DNA from: JAOUGY01 sp963785075
GTDB lineage: Bacteria > Actinomycetota > Acidimicrobiia > Spongiisociales > ZC4RG35
Assembly (NCBI GenBank): GCA_963785075.1
Contig: CAWATW010000001.1
Span: 1 to 64,000, forward strand
Direction of reading: 5' to 3'
Length of the DNA: 64,000 bases
Position numbers and translations under genes: made by a program. This document shows, in pieces, positions 19,183 through 26,885 of the stretch. A model generated the notes under the pieces. It made no database searches and was not told the DNA's origin. It was given only the letters and a program-made list of their open reading frames with translations. The first letter of the stretch is position 1. Every line of letters begins with the position of its first letter.

Positions 19183-20219
19183 TGATGGCGCGTGAAGCGA
19201 TGACCGCCGGTGCAAAGAGGCAGGGTTCTCCTGGGGCCACACCCGTTGGGGGGGTCGGGGTCGCATGGGGACGGGTCGTTCGCACAGCCGCTGTGCTCGT
19301 ACCGAGCACGTTCCTCACCGCATTGCTCTACTACTTCGGCCAGGCTTACACGAACTACGTCTACGAAGAGTTTGGCGTTGATGGCCGTGGCCTCGACTTC
19401 TCGACCGCCGACTATCTCGTTGACAGCGTCGGTGTCACCATTTCACCTCTAAGGAACCTTGTGATAGGAGTCCTTGTGGTCGCGGTGGTCCACGGGTTTG
19501 TTAGCGTGATGCTCACGTCGATCCGTGACCGATGTCGACGATGGCGGGTCATATCTGTGGGGCTTGTGAGTACTGGGGCGCTTGTCGGAGCGTTCCTCAT
19601 CGTCGGGCTCTGGCAGAAGGGTCGCTTCTCTGTTGCGGGTGCGCACTTCGACAACATCAACTACTTGTATGGTGCGGTCGGATGGATGGTGGGAGTCTCC
19701 GCGGTGGTCTACGCCGGCTATCTGCTCTTCTTCTGGAAGGGTGGGACGATGACCACTGGCTGCGCTATCCGTGCGCGGCTGAGGCGCCCAGGCACGGCAA
19801 CATTTGCCCTAGGGCTGGCCCTCCTGATGGTGTCGCAGGCTGCGTTCGACGTGACAGAGGCCTACGCATATGAGGCGGCCAAGGACCGTGCGTCCGACAT
19901 CGAAGAACACTGCGCCGACTACCCCCTTATCACATTTCGGTCCGCCGCACCGCTCTACGTCTCCGGCGAGGGGGTAACCCACGAAGTGCTGCAGGAGGAT
20001 GGCGAGACGATCCACAGCTATGCAGGTCTTAGGCTCTTCATTCACGAGAATGAACGCTTCATAGTGTGGCCCGTCTATCGGTCACCTCGCCAGGGGATGA
20101 CCATTGTCCCCGAGACCGAAACGATGGTGATCCAGTTCGAGCCTCAGCCGATGACTCGCGGCCCGGGAAGACCTGCAGTGTCCCACACGCTGACGGTCCG
20201 ATACCCCTTGTCGAAGTGA
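19182..20219 (+). CDS. Membrane protein with large extracytoplasmic tail, unknown
   Basis: The gene begins inside the TGATGATGG overlap with the previous stop, with GAGGAAGG as ribosome site. The 345-residue protein has about five membrane helices in its first two thirds (VLVPSTFLTALLYYFG, NLVIGVLVVAVVHGFV, VGLVSTGALVGAFLIVGL, GWMVGVSAVVYAGYLLFF, ATFALGLALLMVSQAAF). A ~120-residue soluble C-terminal domain follows, containing HCADYPLITFRSAAPLYVSG. It is the last gene of the three-gene cluster. No catalytic motif is seen and no name is offered. Confidence 0.65.
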   Translation: MMAREAMTAGAKRQGSPGATPVGGVGVAWGRVVRTAAVLVPSTFLTALLYYFGQAYTNYVYEEFGVDGRGLDFSTADYLVDSVGVTISPLRNLVIGVLVVAVVHGFVSVMLTSIRDRCRRWRVISVGLVSTGALVGAFLIVGLWQKGRFSVAGAHFDNINYLYGAVGWMVGVSAVVYAGYLLFFWKGGTMTTGCAIRARLRRPGTATFALGLALLMVSQAAFDVTEAYAYEAAKDRASDIEEHCADYPLITFRSAAPLYVSGEGVTHEVLQEDGETIHSYAGLRLFIHENERFIVWPVYRSPRQGMTIVPETETMVIQFEPQPMTRGPGRPAVSHTLTVRYPLSK

Positions 20220-20480
20220 ACCTCCCCGGGTGTTGCCCAGGTTCTGATGGTCCCCGGGTGTCGTGGAGTCAGCTCGCTGATTCCGGAGTGCGGCCGTGTG
20301 GTGGTCCTGGTGGCTTTCGTGTCTGAGGTGTGTGCATGCCGAGTGGCGACGGTGGGGGTTGTGGTCCCGCCGTTTCTGATGTTGCGCGCGACCTGCAATT
20401 CGCCACGGTCTGGCCGGTCCTTGTCCTATCGATTCCCGACTTGGCTGTCTCGGACCCCGCCCATTGGCTCTGGTGTGGGA
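20220..20480. other. Convergent spacer without a gene
   Basis: This is the region between two convergent genes. Repeated CCCGGGTGT motifs lie at 20226-20265 and could form weak hairpins. No clear bidirectional terminator is seen. Confidence 0.35.
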
Positions 20481-21596
20481 TCACCAGGGTCGGCAGGCGG
20501 ACTTGCGGCGCCGGGCGACCTCGTCTGTCCAGGCGGTGTCGTCGGAGCCATCGGTGGGGATGGGCGGTGCGTTCACCTTCTCCTCGGTGACGGTGGGGGC
20601 ACCGAAGCCGGTCGAGGCGGTCGAGAACGGGTAGCGGGTTTCGGTGATCCCGATCCAGGTCTCGTTGCGTCCCATTTGTACCTGGGTGACCGCCCCCGGT
20701 TCGCACCGGAAGAACTCGGAGTGGTGGATCCCGATGCCTTCCCAAATCACCGGCATCGCTTCGTCTGGTCCGAGGACCGGTTGGAGGGTGCACCCAGTCA
20801 AAGCCACGAAGCCGTACGAGTACCCGACCAGGTTGCCGCCGAGTTCGACGAGGACGGTGGGCAGGCCGAGGTTGACGGTCCGGATCGGTGAGGGCGCCGT
20901 GGCGTTGGTGACCAGGCGGGGATCGGTGACATGGGTGGTGATGTCGGTGTCGGTCTCCCAGCCGTACGCCAGCTCGAGGTGAAGCCGCCACCGGTCTTGG
21001 GCGAAGTAGGTGGTGACGGTGTCGGCGTTGCCGTCGCCGTCGAGGTCGGCGGTGAGGCTGATGGCGTTTGACACCGCCTCGGGCATTGCGATCTCGGGCG
21101 CTTCCAGGCACGCCTGCAGGTAGACGGGGACCCGCACCTCGCTGGTGTTGCCGGCGGGGTCGGTGGCGACGAAGGTGGCGACGTTTCCTCCCGGGTTGAG
21201 GATGAGAACGATCGACCAGTTGCCACCGGCGTCGACTTCTACCGGATAGCGGCCTGCTGCCACCACCGAGGCACCCGGCTCGGTGGTACCGACGAACCGG
21301 TAGCGATACTCGGTGACGGTGGCCCGGGGCCTGGGGTCTGACACCTCGAGCGCAGGCGGGGTGGTGTCGGCGGCAACAGTCGTATGGGGTGGCGTTGTCG
21401 TTGATGTTGTCGTCGTGGATGTCGTTGTCGTCGCCGACGGCTGCACTTGTGCCGTTGAGCTGGTCGATGGGGCCACACTGGTGGAGGATGGTGTCGATGT
21501 CACCATCGAGGTCCCGGTCGTCGTGGCCGACTGTGACGACTGGATGCAACCCGCCACCACCAACACCACCAAACCGAAGAAGGCGAACCGACGCAT
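20481..21596 (-). CDS. Lipoprotein with threonine-rich stalk and Ig-like domain
   Basis: The 371-residue protein has a type II signal peptide (FFGLVVLVVAGC, lipobox Cys17). About 60 residues of Ser/Thr-rich spacer follow (TTTTSTTTTSTTTP), then an Ig-like/bacterial adhesion-type domain (PPALEVSDPRPRATVTEYRY...VEVDAGGNWSIVLILNPGGNVATFVATDPAGNTSEV) and a domain starting with DLDGDGNADTVTTYF, an FG-GAP/calcium-binding-like signature. It is predicted to be anchored on the cell surface. Partner and role are unknown. The C-terminus beyond TDEVARR may differ from homologues. Confidence 0.75.
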   Translation of the reverse strand: MRRFAFFGLVVLVVAGCIQSSQSATTTGTSMVTSTPSSTSVAPSTSSTAQVQPSATTTTSTTTTSTTTPPHTTVAADTTPPALEVSDPRPRATVTEYRYRFVGTTEPGASVVAAGRYPVEVDAGGNWSIVLILNPGGNVATFVATDPAGNTSEVRVPVYLQACLEAPEIAMPEAVSNAISLTADLDGDGNADTVTTYFAQDRWRLHLELAYGWETDTDITTHVTDPRLVTNATAPSPIRTVNLGLPTVLVELGGNLVGYSYGFVALTGCTLQPVLGPDEAMPVIWEGIGIHHSEFFRCEPGAVTQVQMGRNETWIGITETRYPFSTASTGFGAPTVTEEKVNAPPIPTDGSDDTAWTDEVARRRKSACRPW

Positions 21597-22076
21597 CAGC
21601 CCCTCCGACTCGGCCTCTGAGAGCGAACCAATCCTTCCACCCTGCGGGCTAGTCCCGTAGGCATTGTCGCTCCCGTCAGGTCAGGCCGGGAAGAGCCGGA
21701 TGGCCCGGATCGCTTCGAACCGCTGTGGCGGGATGCGTCCCGGGTGAGGTCAGGGTTCGATCATCGTGACGCCGCCGCCCAGTCCGGCGATGGAGCCGCT
21801 CTTCGTGCGATGGGTGGGGCGTCCCGGTACCCGCCGGCATCGGAGCACCTGCGGAGCCGGTAGTGGCGTGGTTGTGGTCCCCTCCGGTGGTGTCCCGTGT
21901 CCACTGTGCCCCTGGGCTCGTCGTAGCTTCGGCACGTAGACTCCGGGTGTGGTACATCGTCGCGCCAAGGGTGAGGGCGTTGGGCGCAAGCGGTTCGGCT
22001 TCGGGACGGATCATGCCTTCGATTGGCTCGATCGCGACTCGTTCCCGCCGCCGACCGGACCAATGAGCTATCTCGC
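21597..22076 (+). other. Gene-poor stretch with possible integrase N-terminal scrap
   Basis: No full gene lies here. Around 21930-21990 the plus strand reads CATCGTCGCGCCAAGGGTGA, encoding HRRAKGEG. This matches the N-terminus of the integrase at 14.6 kb (AHRRAKGEGT), with further base similarity just upstream. With the integrase 3' end at 23430-23569 on the same strand, this suggests a second integrase copy whose middle was lost or replaced. Confidence 0.35.
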
Positions 22077-22595
22077 TCAGTCGGCTGCGTTGTAGGCGAT
22101 GGTTCCACTCAACTCGCCCGCGATCGATCCGCTGGTCTCCGACGTCGGGACCGCGATTGCTGTTTCGGTTGCCTGACCGGTGGCGTTCGTGAACCGACCA
22201 GTTCCACCGTCGTATGTGCCGAGCACTGTGACGGGCAGGGAGCCGTCGGGGTTCGGCGCCAGAACCGTGCCTTCGAATGTGCCGAACAGTTGGTCGCCGT
22301 TGGCAGCTTCGTAGACGACAACTCCGTCGGTGATCTCGCCCGTGATCGGATTCACGCAGTCTCGGATGTGAATTGTCACGGCGCCGAGGTGGGTTGCGTG
22401 CCCAGACCCCTCGGTGTCGAGAGGGACGAATCCGGGCTCACAGTGGTGAGTGCCTGCCTGGTAGGTCCCGCTGTAGACGACACTCCATGGGCGCTCGGGT
22501 GCGGCCCCCCGGGCGGCTGCCGGGGTAACGATGGCGCCGGTCAACACCACGAGCACGGAGGCGATCAAGGCCTTTGTCCACCTTCTTGTCGACAT
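22077..22595 (-). CDS. Small secreted protein, allene-oxide-cyclase/dirigent-like barrel candidate
   Basis: The start at 22595 follows AGGAGGGAC on the minus strand; the frame remains open further upstream without a ribosome site. The 172-residue product has a signal peptide (ALIASVLVVLTGAIVTPAAARG). A mature part follows with YSGTYQAGTHHCEPGF, GDQLFGTFEGTV, the typical GTYDGGTGRFTNATGQATE and GELSGTIAY. The 'GGTGRF.NATG' pattern occurs in secreted proteins related to the AOC/dirigent barrel; activity is unknown. Two cysteines (HHCEPG and IRDCVNP) may form a disulfide. Confidence 0.65.
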   Translation of the reverse strand: MSTRRWTKALIASVLVVLTGAIVTPAAARGAAPERPWSVVYSGTYQAGTHHCEPGFVPLDTEGSGHATHLGAVTIHIRDCVNPITGEITDGVVVYEAANGDQLFGTFEGTVLAPNPDGSLPVTVLGTYDGGTGRFTNATGQATETAIAVPTSETSGSIAGELSGTIAYNAAD

Positions 22596-22630
22596 TGTGG
22601 CGTCCCTCCTGTTGAGGATCGGGTTTGGGA

Positions 22631-23123
22631 TTAATCCACCTCCTGCGATGAGATCCAGGTCATTCGGGCCGCCAAGTCGCCCTCGAACTCGATTTCGAGT
22701 TCGCCTGTCATCGGCCCCTCGAAGTCCCATCGCATCGGGAAGACGAACGTCCCGGCCTCGGTGACCCTACCCTCGCCGGTGCGGACGCAGTTCGTCACAT
22801 CTTCTACGTACCTGCTGGCATAAGTGCGCATGGCCTCACGCGTACTCGGCCCACGGGCCACCCGTGTCGCCAGGGCCCGGAGCGAAGCCATACTCGCCGT
22901 CCTCGGTGAAGAGCGCTGCGATGGCATCGGGGTCGTTGTTGTTCCATCCAGCCACCCATTCGTCTGCCAGACGAGTGGCGGTCTCCAGGTCGGTTTCCTG
23001 TGTGGCGTCGATCAGAAACCACGCTCCCAGCCCGAGAGCCACGAGCACGGCCACGGTGACAAGCGCCGTCAGCCAGGGTCGCCTCTGCGGCGGGGTCATC
23101 GTTCGTTCTTGTTGGAGTGTCAT
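22631..23123 (-). pseudogene. Membrane-anchored NTF2/SnoaL-like protein with one frameshift
   Basis: The gene starts at 23123 after GGGAGGCGCC. It has an N-terminal helix (ALVTVAVLVALGLGAWFLI) and the start of a SnoaL/NTF2-like fold (LADEWVAGWNNNDPDAIAALFTEDGEYGF). It then needs a one-base shift near 22855 to continue as MRTYASRYVEDVTNCVRTGEGRVTEAGTFVFPMRWDF, ending WISSQEVD at 22631. With the shift repaired the length is ~160 residues. Only one break is present, so a sequencing error is possible. Confidence 0.6.
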
Positions 23124-23429
23124 GGCGCCTCCCTTCAATGCATGGGGACACCCCCAAGATCACCGTGCGGCGTTGTTGCCTCGTTCGCAAGAGGCGATGG
23201 GCACCACTGCGGTGGAGGAAGCGGCCTGGACGATAATCGCCACGGTGAGCCCGGGGATTCTCAGGTCGCGAAGTCCTCGGCGGCCGGGATGTGGGTGGAT
23301 CCTCCCGCCGTGGTCTTGTGGATCGCATATCGGGCGGCGGTGTCGCCGCGGACGATGTCGGTCCACAGGAAGGTCGCCCGGGGCCGAACAACTCTGATCC
23401 GGAGGTCCGCCAGGTCGACTATCTCAGCT
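23124..23429. other. Remnant stretch; end of an unknown minus-strand frame
   Basis: A minus-strand frame from about 23400 to 23261 encodes RVVRPRATFLWTDIVRGDTAARYAIHKTTAGG before a stop. It reads like a real protein terminus but is joined directly to integrase sequence on the other strand. I regard it as the tail of a gene cut by recombination. Confidence 0.35.
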
Positions 23430-23569
23430 CGGGGTGCGGCGCCGGAGCTGTTCGCCGATCTTCTGGGCCACGTCGACACCCGGATGGTGTTCAAGCACTA
23501 TCGCCACCCGGTCACCCCACCATCGAGGTGGCCGCCGTCGGCTTCGACGACGAGGCGATGGAGCTGTAG
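23430..23569 (+). pseudogene. int: 3' end of a second integrase copy
   Basis: Frames on the plus strand encode APELFADLLGHVDTRMVFKHYRHPV, then VAAVGFDDEAMEL and a stop. This is nearly the same as the end of the integrase at 13434, including the last His and the nucleophile Tyr. A shift lies near 23517. The N-terminal 250 residues are missing upstream. Downstream, as in the left arm, the tRNA-derived scar follows. Confidence 0.8.
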
Positions 23570-23739
23570 CTCTGGTGCCAATCCTGGTGCCTATGGTGCC
23601 AAAACGGGCTTCTCGAGAACCCCTGGCCAGGAGTGTGGTTTCGAGGTGCGAATCCTCCGAAATCCCTTGTGCAACGGGCGTTTCCTGGCACATCGGGAGA
23701 CCCGCCGGGACACCGTGGGATCTCGGTGCACTCCCCATG

Positions 23740-23780
23740 GCATGCAAGAGGTCAGGGGTTCAAATCCCCTCAGCTCCACA
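23740..23780 (+). repeat. Integration scar 1, inverted copy (tRNA-Ala 3' half-like)
   Basis: GCATGCAAGAGGTCAGGGG, TTCAAAT and CCCCTCAGCTCCAC repeat the sequence found on the minus strand at 13224-13264. The flanking CTCCCCATGG is also shared. The site lies ~170 bases past the integrase stop, the same distance as in the left arm. Confidence 0.7.
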
Positions 23781-23924
23781 GAGGTTCGACGCGAACGCCC
23801 TGGTAGAGGGTCACATTCTTCAGGGTGTGCAGACGGCCACGTTCCTGCCCCGGGCTCCGCCGTCTCCCATGGATTGGTGGACCTGGTCGCGGGCGGTACG
23901 TCACGAGACGTCGAGCCCTGTGCG

Positions 23925-23968
23925 CGACAAGCACGAGGTCGGGCGTTCGAATCCCCTCAATCAACGTG
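23925..23968 (+). repeat. Integration scar 2, inverted copy (tRNA-like)
   Basis: TGTGC-GCGACAA-GCACG followed by AGGTC, GCGTTCGAATCCCC and CAATCAACG corresponds to 12968-13010. The stem differs from the left copy by a compensating change (T-A to G-C), so pairing is kept in both. Confidence 0.5.
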
Positions 23969-24108
23969 ACTTCCAAATCCCCGGCAGCCGTCGGGAATGC
24001 TTCCTTTGCGGATGCTGCCCGTTCGGGTGCAGCGTTCCTACTGGTGGGTGTCGTCAGTCGACTTCTGGTCTCGGATCCCGCCAATTGGGTGCCTTGCGGA
24101 CGACGTTC

Positions 24109-25791
24109 TTAGCGGGTGGGGTGGGTGAGGCCGGCCCGTACCAGGAAGGTTGCCATCTGGGCTCTGGTGACCGATTCCTCGGGGCAGAAGGAGGCGACCG
24201 CGCATCCTTTGGTGATTCCGGCGGCGGCGAGGGCGTTGATGTCGGACTCGAACACGCTTGCCGTGTCGTCTGTGAAGGCGTTGGGTCCCGGAGCGAGATC
24301 GAGTGCTCGGGTGAGGAATGCCGCCACCTGTCCGCGGGTGACCGGGTCGTCGGGACAGAACCGATCGGGGGCACATCCGGTGGTGATCCCGGCGGCGGCG
24401 AGGGCGTTGATGTCGGGTTGGAACTCGCTGGCGTCGTCGTCTGTGAAGGCGTCGGGTCCGGCGGGAAGGCCGAGCGCTCGGACCAGCAGGGCGGCCATCT
24501 GTCCCCGGGTCAATGGGTCGTCGGGGCAGAACCAGGTGTTGAGGGGAGGGTTGCAGCCTCTCCCCACCTTTGACGCCGCCAGGGCGGCGATGTCGGATTC
24601 GTGAACGGAGTCGTCGTCGTCGGTGAACCGCCCCGACCCGTCGGGTGGGGTGCGGGTGATCCTCCCGTCGAGCCACCCTAGGTAGATCGAGCCGGTGAGC
24701 CAGTCGGTGGCGGCGACCATCGGCCGGCTCGCACCCGGGATCTCCACCGGCTCGTCGGGGTCGCCGACCGAGAACATGTGGGCGGCCCCGGTCCGTCCGG
24801 CGATGACCCAAGCATTGTTGGCCCGGTCGGCGACCACCACGCTCGGCCAAGACGCCACCACGCCGTCTTCGATGATGCGTTCTGTGATCTCACCTATGTG
24901 TAACGCTCCTTCCGGGAGGTTCGGAGGGTGGAAGCTCAAGATCTGCAGCTTGCTGGTCGGGTCGGTGTCGAAGTACAAGCCGGTTCGGGCCATCACCCGC
25001 AGCCCATCCGGTGTCATCGTCGACCCGAAGGACCGGTCGTCGAGGTGGGTGACCGTGTAGGAGGTCTCATTCACCACCGCCCCGAACCGATCGAGGGAGA
25101 ACACCCGCAGCTCGTCGAACCCCGCCTCTCCTTCCGAGATGGTGGAAACGTCGACGCCGACGGTGGTGGGGAAGAGCCCGGTGGCAGTGGTGGTGAGGTC
25201 GCGTTGGTCGGCGAAGAGACCGCCTACGCCGAACCCCTCATCGAGGGTCCCGTCGGGAAGGAACCGCCGCACCGTGCCGGCCGCAGACAGGTTGGGGTCG
25301 AGGTCGTCGCTGCCTGCCACCAGCACCGCATTCCCGACCGCCTGCATGGCGAACACCCGATGAGACGACGTGGGTCCGAGCGGCACGATCCCGAAACCGG
25401 GGTGGAGCCTCCCATCGACCAAGATCCGGGTCAGGTAGCGGTCGTCGAACGTCGCATACGCCAGGGCGAAGCCGTCCGGGGTGCGGACCGCAACCTCGAT
25501 CTCGGCATCGGGCGGAAGCTCCGTCTCGATCTCGGTCGCCGTTTCCCCGTCCGGTGAGATCCGCGCCAGGAACGGCGGATAGGAGTGGTCGAGCGACGCG
25601 GTGTTGCCGAGCACCCAGGTGGTTCCGTCGGCATCCACCATCACCGCCGTCGGTTGATGATCCTCACCGACTTCGACGTTCCCGCCGTCCCCCCATCCCG
25701 GGTCCAGATCGAGGGGATCCGCTCGGGCGACGGCGGGTATCAGCAACACCGCTAGCACCACGACCGCGCAACGAACCAGCATCCACCTCAT
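24109..25791 (-). CDS. Secreted surface-layer-like repeat protein, copy B (intact)
   Basis: The ATG at 25791 is preceded by GGAGGAG. The 560-residue protein has a signal peptide (LVRCAVVVLAVLLIPAVARA). Its ~350-residue N-terminal region contains repeated DG/FLPDGTLDEGFG segments, as in delta-60/propeller-like repeats. Three ~60-residue modules from about residue 390 have cores FCPDDPLTRGQMAA, FCPDDPVTRGQVAA and FCPEESVTRAQMAT, each preceded by a DINALAAAGI..GC helix. These modules resemble S-layer homology domains and are common in Acidimicrobiia, where they probably attach exoproteins to the envelope. It is the intact counterpart of 11134-12818. Confidence 0.88.
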   Translation of the reverse strand: MRWMLVRCAVVVLAVLLIPAVARADPLDLDPGWGDGGNVEVGEDHQPTAVMVDADGTTWVLGNTASLDHSYPPFLARISPDGETATEIETELPPDAEIEVAVRTPDGFALAYATFDDRYLTRILVDGRLHPGFGIVPLGPTSSHRVFAMQAVGNAVLVAGSDDLDPNLSAAGTVRRFLPDGTLDEGFGVGGLFADQRDLTTTATGLFPTTVGVDVSTISEGEAGFDELRVFSLDRFGAVVNETSYTVTHLDDRSFGSTMTPDGLRVMARTGLYFDTDPTSKLQILSFHPPNLPEGALHIGEITERIIEDGVVASWPSVVVADRANNAWVIAGRTGAAHMFSVGDPDEPVEIPGASRPMVAATDWLTGSIYLGWLDGRITRTPPDGSGRFTDDDDSVHESDIAALAASKVGRGCNPPLNTWFCPDDPLTRGQMAALLVRALGLPAGPDAFTDDDASEFQPDINALAAAGITTGCAPDRFCPDDPVTRGQVAAFLTRALDLAPGPNAFTDDTASVFESDINALAAAGITKGCAVASFCPEESVTRAQMATFLVRAGLTHPTR

Positions 25792-25953
25792 CTCCTCCGA
25801 CGCTACACCCAGACCGCCCACCCCAACACAGCCGATCGACCTGATCAACCTTCCCGGGATGGAACAACCCCGGTTGGTGCGCGGGTCGTCGCCAGCGGTC
25901 TCGTTGCCCTGCGATGTGTGGCTTCGAGGTGTGGTCTGATCGACCCACGGGTG

Positions 25954-26185
25954 TCACCTCGGAGTCGCTTCCGCTCGTGCGCTTCTTGGCCGTTTCTGGG
26001 TTCGGACCAGGAACTCGGCCCAGAGGGGGTAGTGGTCGGAGATCTTCCAGGAGATGTCGCGTAGGGACCTTCCGTGCATGATGTAGGGGACGAAGTCGAA
26101 GATGCCGCCCCGGCGGGTGTAGTCGAGGTCGAGGGCGGGTAGGGCCGAGCCATCGGTGAACCAGGCGATCTGGTCGTAGTGAGGC
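25954..26185 (-). pseudogene. 3' fragment of a second EEP gene
   Basis: The minus strand encodes HHYDQIAWFTDGSALPALDLDYTRRGG and ISWKISDHYPLWAEF, the C-terminal catalytic Asp-His block of the EEP gene at 9957. Here it is in frame where the left copy is frameshifted. The 5' part lies 3.5 kb away at 29.66-30.12 kb, separated by inserted DNA. Confidence 0.8.
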
Positions 26186-26390
26186 GGAGGCTGCCGAAGA
26201 GCCGGTGGGACCGGTCCCACCGTGTCGAGGCCTCGGTCGAGGTGCCGTCGATCGACTTCCCGAGGCTCTTGGCGGATCGGATCGGCAACCCGCTCGTGGT
26301 ACGCAGCCTACGCTCGACGAGCAGGACACCATGGTCCCAGCATCGCGGCATCGGCGCCGGATTTCAGGAGGAGAAGGTCCGAACCTCGAG
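26178..26390 (+). repeat. Scrambled scraps of the first C1 peptidase locus
   Basis: Three pieces are joined. GAGGCGGAGGCTGCCGAAG near 26178-26205 matches about 616-645. Bases 26231-26306 match 483-558 exactly over 76 bases as far as I can read. Bases 26307-26390 match the reverse complement of about 235-316, at roughly 88 percent. The order and one orientation differ from the source, so this is a mosaic and not a simple copy. Confidence 0.75.
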
Positions 26391-26885
26391 GAGGCCAGCC
26401 TGCCTGCTTTCACCCGATTGTGATGGCCCGAGCCTTCGTAACGTCAGAGAGGTTCATTCCAGGGCTGTGAGAGGCGAAGCCTGTCCCTCAGTGGTCTTGT
26501 GCTCGTCCTGGGGGGCCAACGATGGGAGGTTTTCGTTTACGTCGAGGATGGCGGGCCGCTGAGCCTCCGACCGGCAGTCAGTGACCGGCCGCACCGTCAC
26601 CGTCAGCATCGGCCTCCTCCGGGCGATGAGGACGCTCGGCCCCACAACGGGCCACGGCGTCGAGTTGCGTAGCGAATGGCTCCTGCGCCGGTACGCGGAG
26701 GCCGGAGATGGGTAGGCGGCGGTCACCGGTGACGATCTGTTAGGAACCCGTTCTCCGATCGGGCCAGCGAGATGGGCGAACACTGAGGCCCGCCCGGTGG
26801 CCCCAGCCCCGCTGCATGGGCAACCGCTGAGGGGGACAGCGATGAGCCGACCGTGGTCTGCTGAGTCGGAGCAGATTGAATGCCC
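26391..26885. other. Gene-free stretch
   Basis: About 500 bases downstream of the 26886-28343 gene hold only short frames without family signatures. Nothing recognisable was seen. Confidence 0.4.

Larger units (their letters stand above)
23430..26190 (-). repeat. Right arm of the ~2.8 kb diverged inverted duplication
   Basis: Read on the minus strand, the order is EEP 3' end, surface-layer-like gene, scar 2, scar 1, integrase 3' end. It mirrors 10745-13570. The surface-layer-like gene is intact in this arm and frameshifted in the other. Confidence 0.8.

Noticed and set aside
18181..20219. Prophage or toxin-antitoxin module in the three-gene cluster
   Set aside because: The proteins are membrane or exported with no toxin, antitoxin or phage structural signature.
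21389..21478. Short tandem repeats as a regulatory array
   Set aside because: The repetitive GTTGTCGTC-like bases encode the Thr-rich stalk of the lipoprotein on the minus strand, which explains them.
20269..21549. 426-codon minus-strand frame overlapping the lipoprotein gene in another frame
   Set aside because: The lipoprotein frame has a signal peptide, a lipobox and domain-like sequence. This one is an Arg/His-rich out-of-frame reading.
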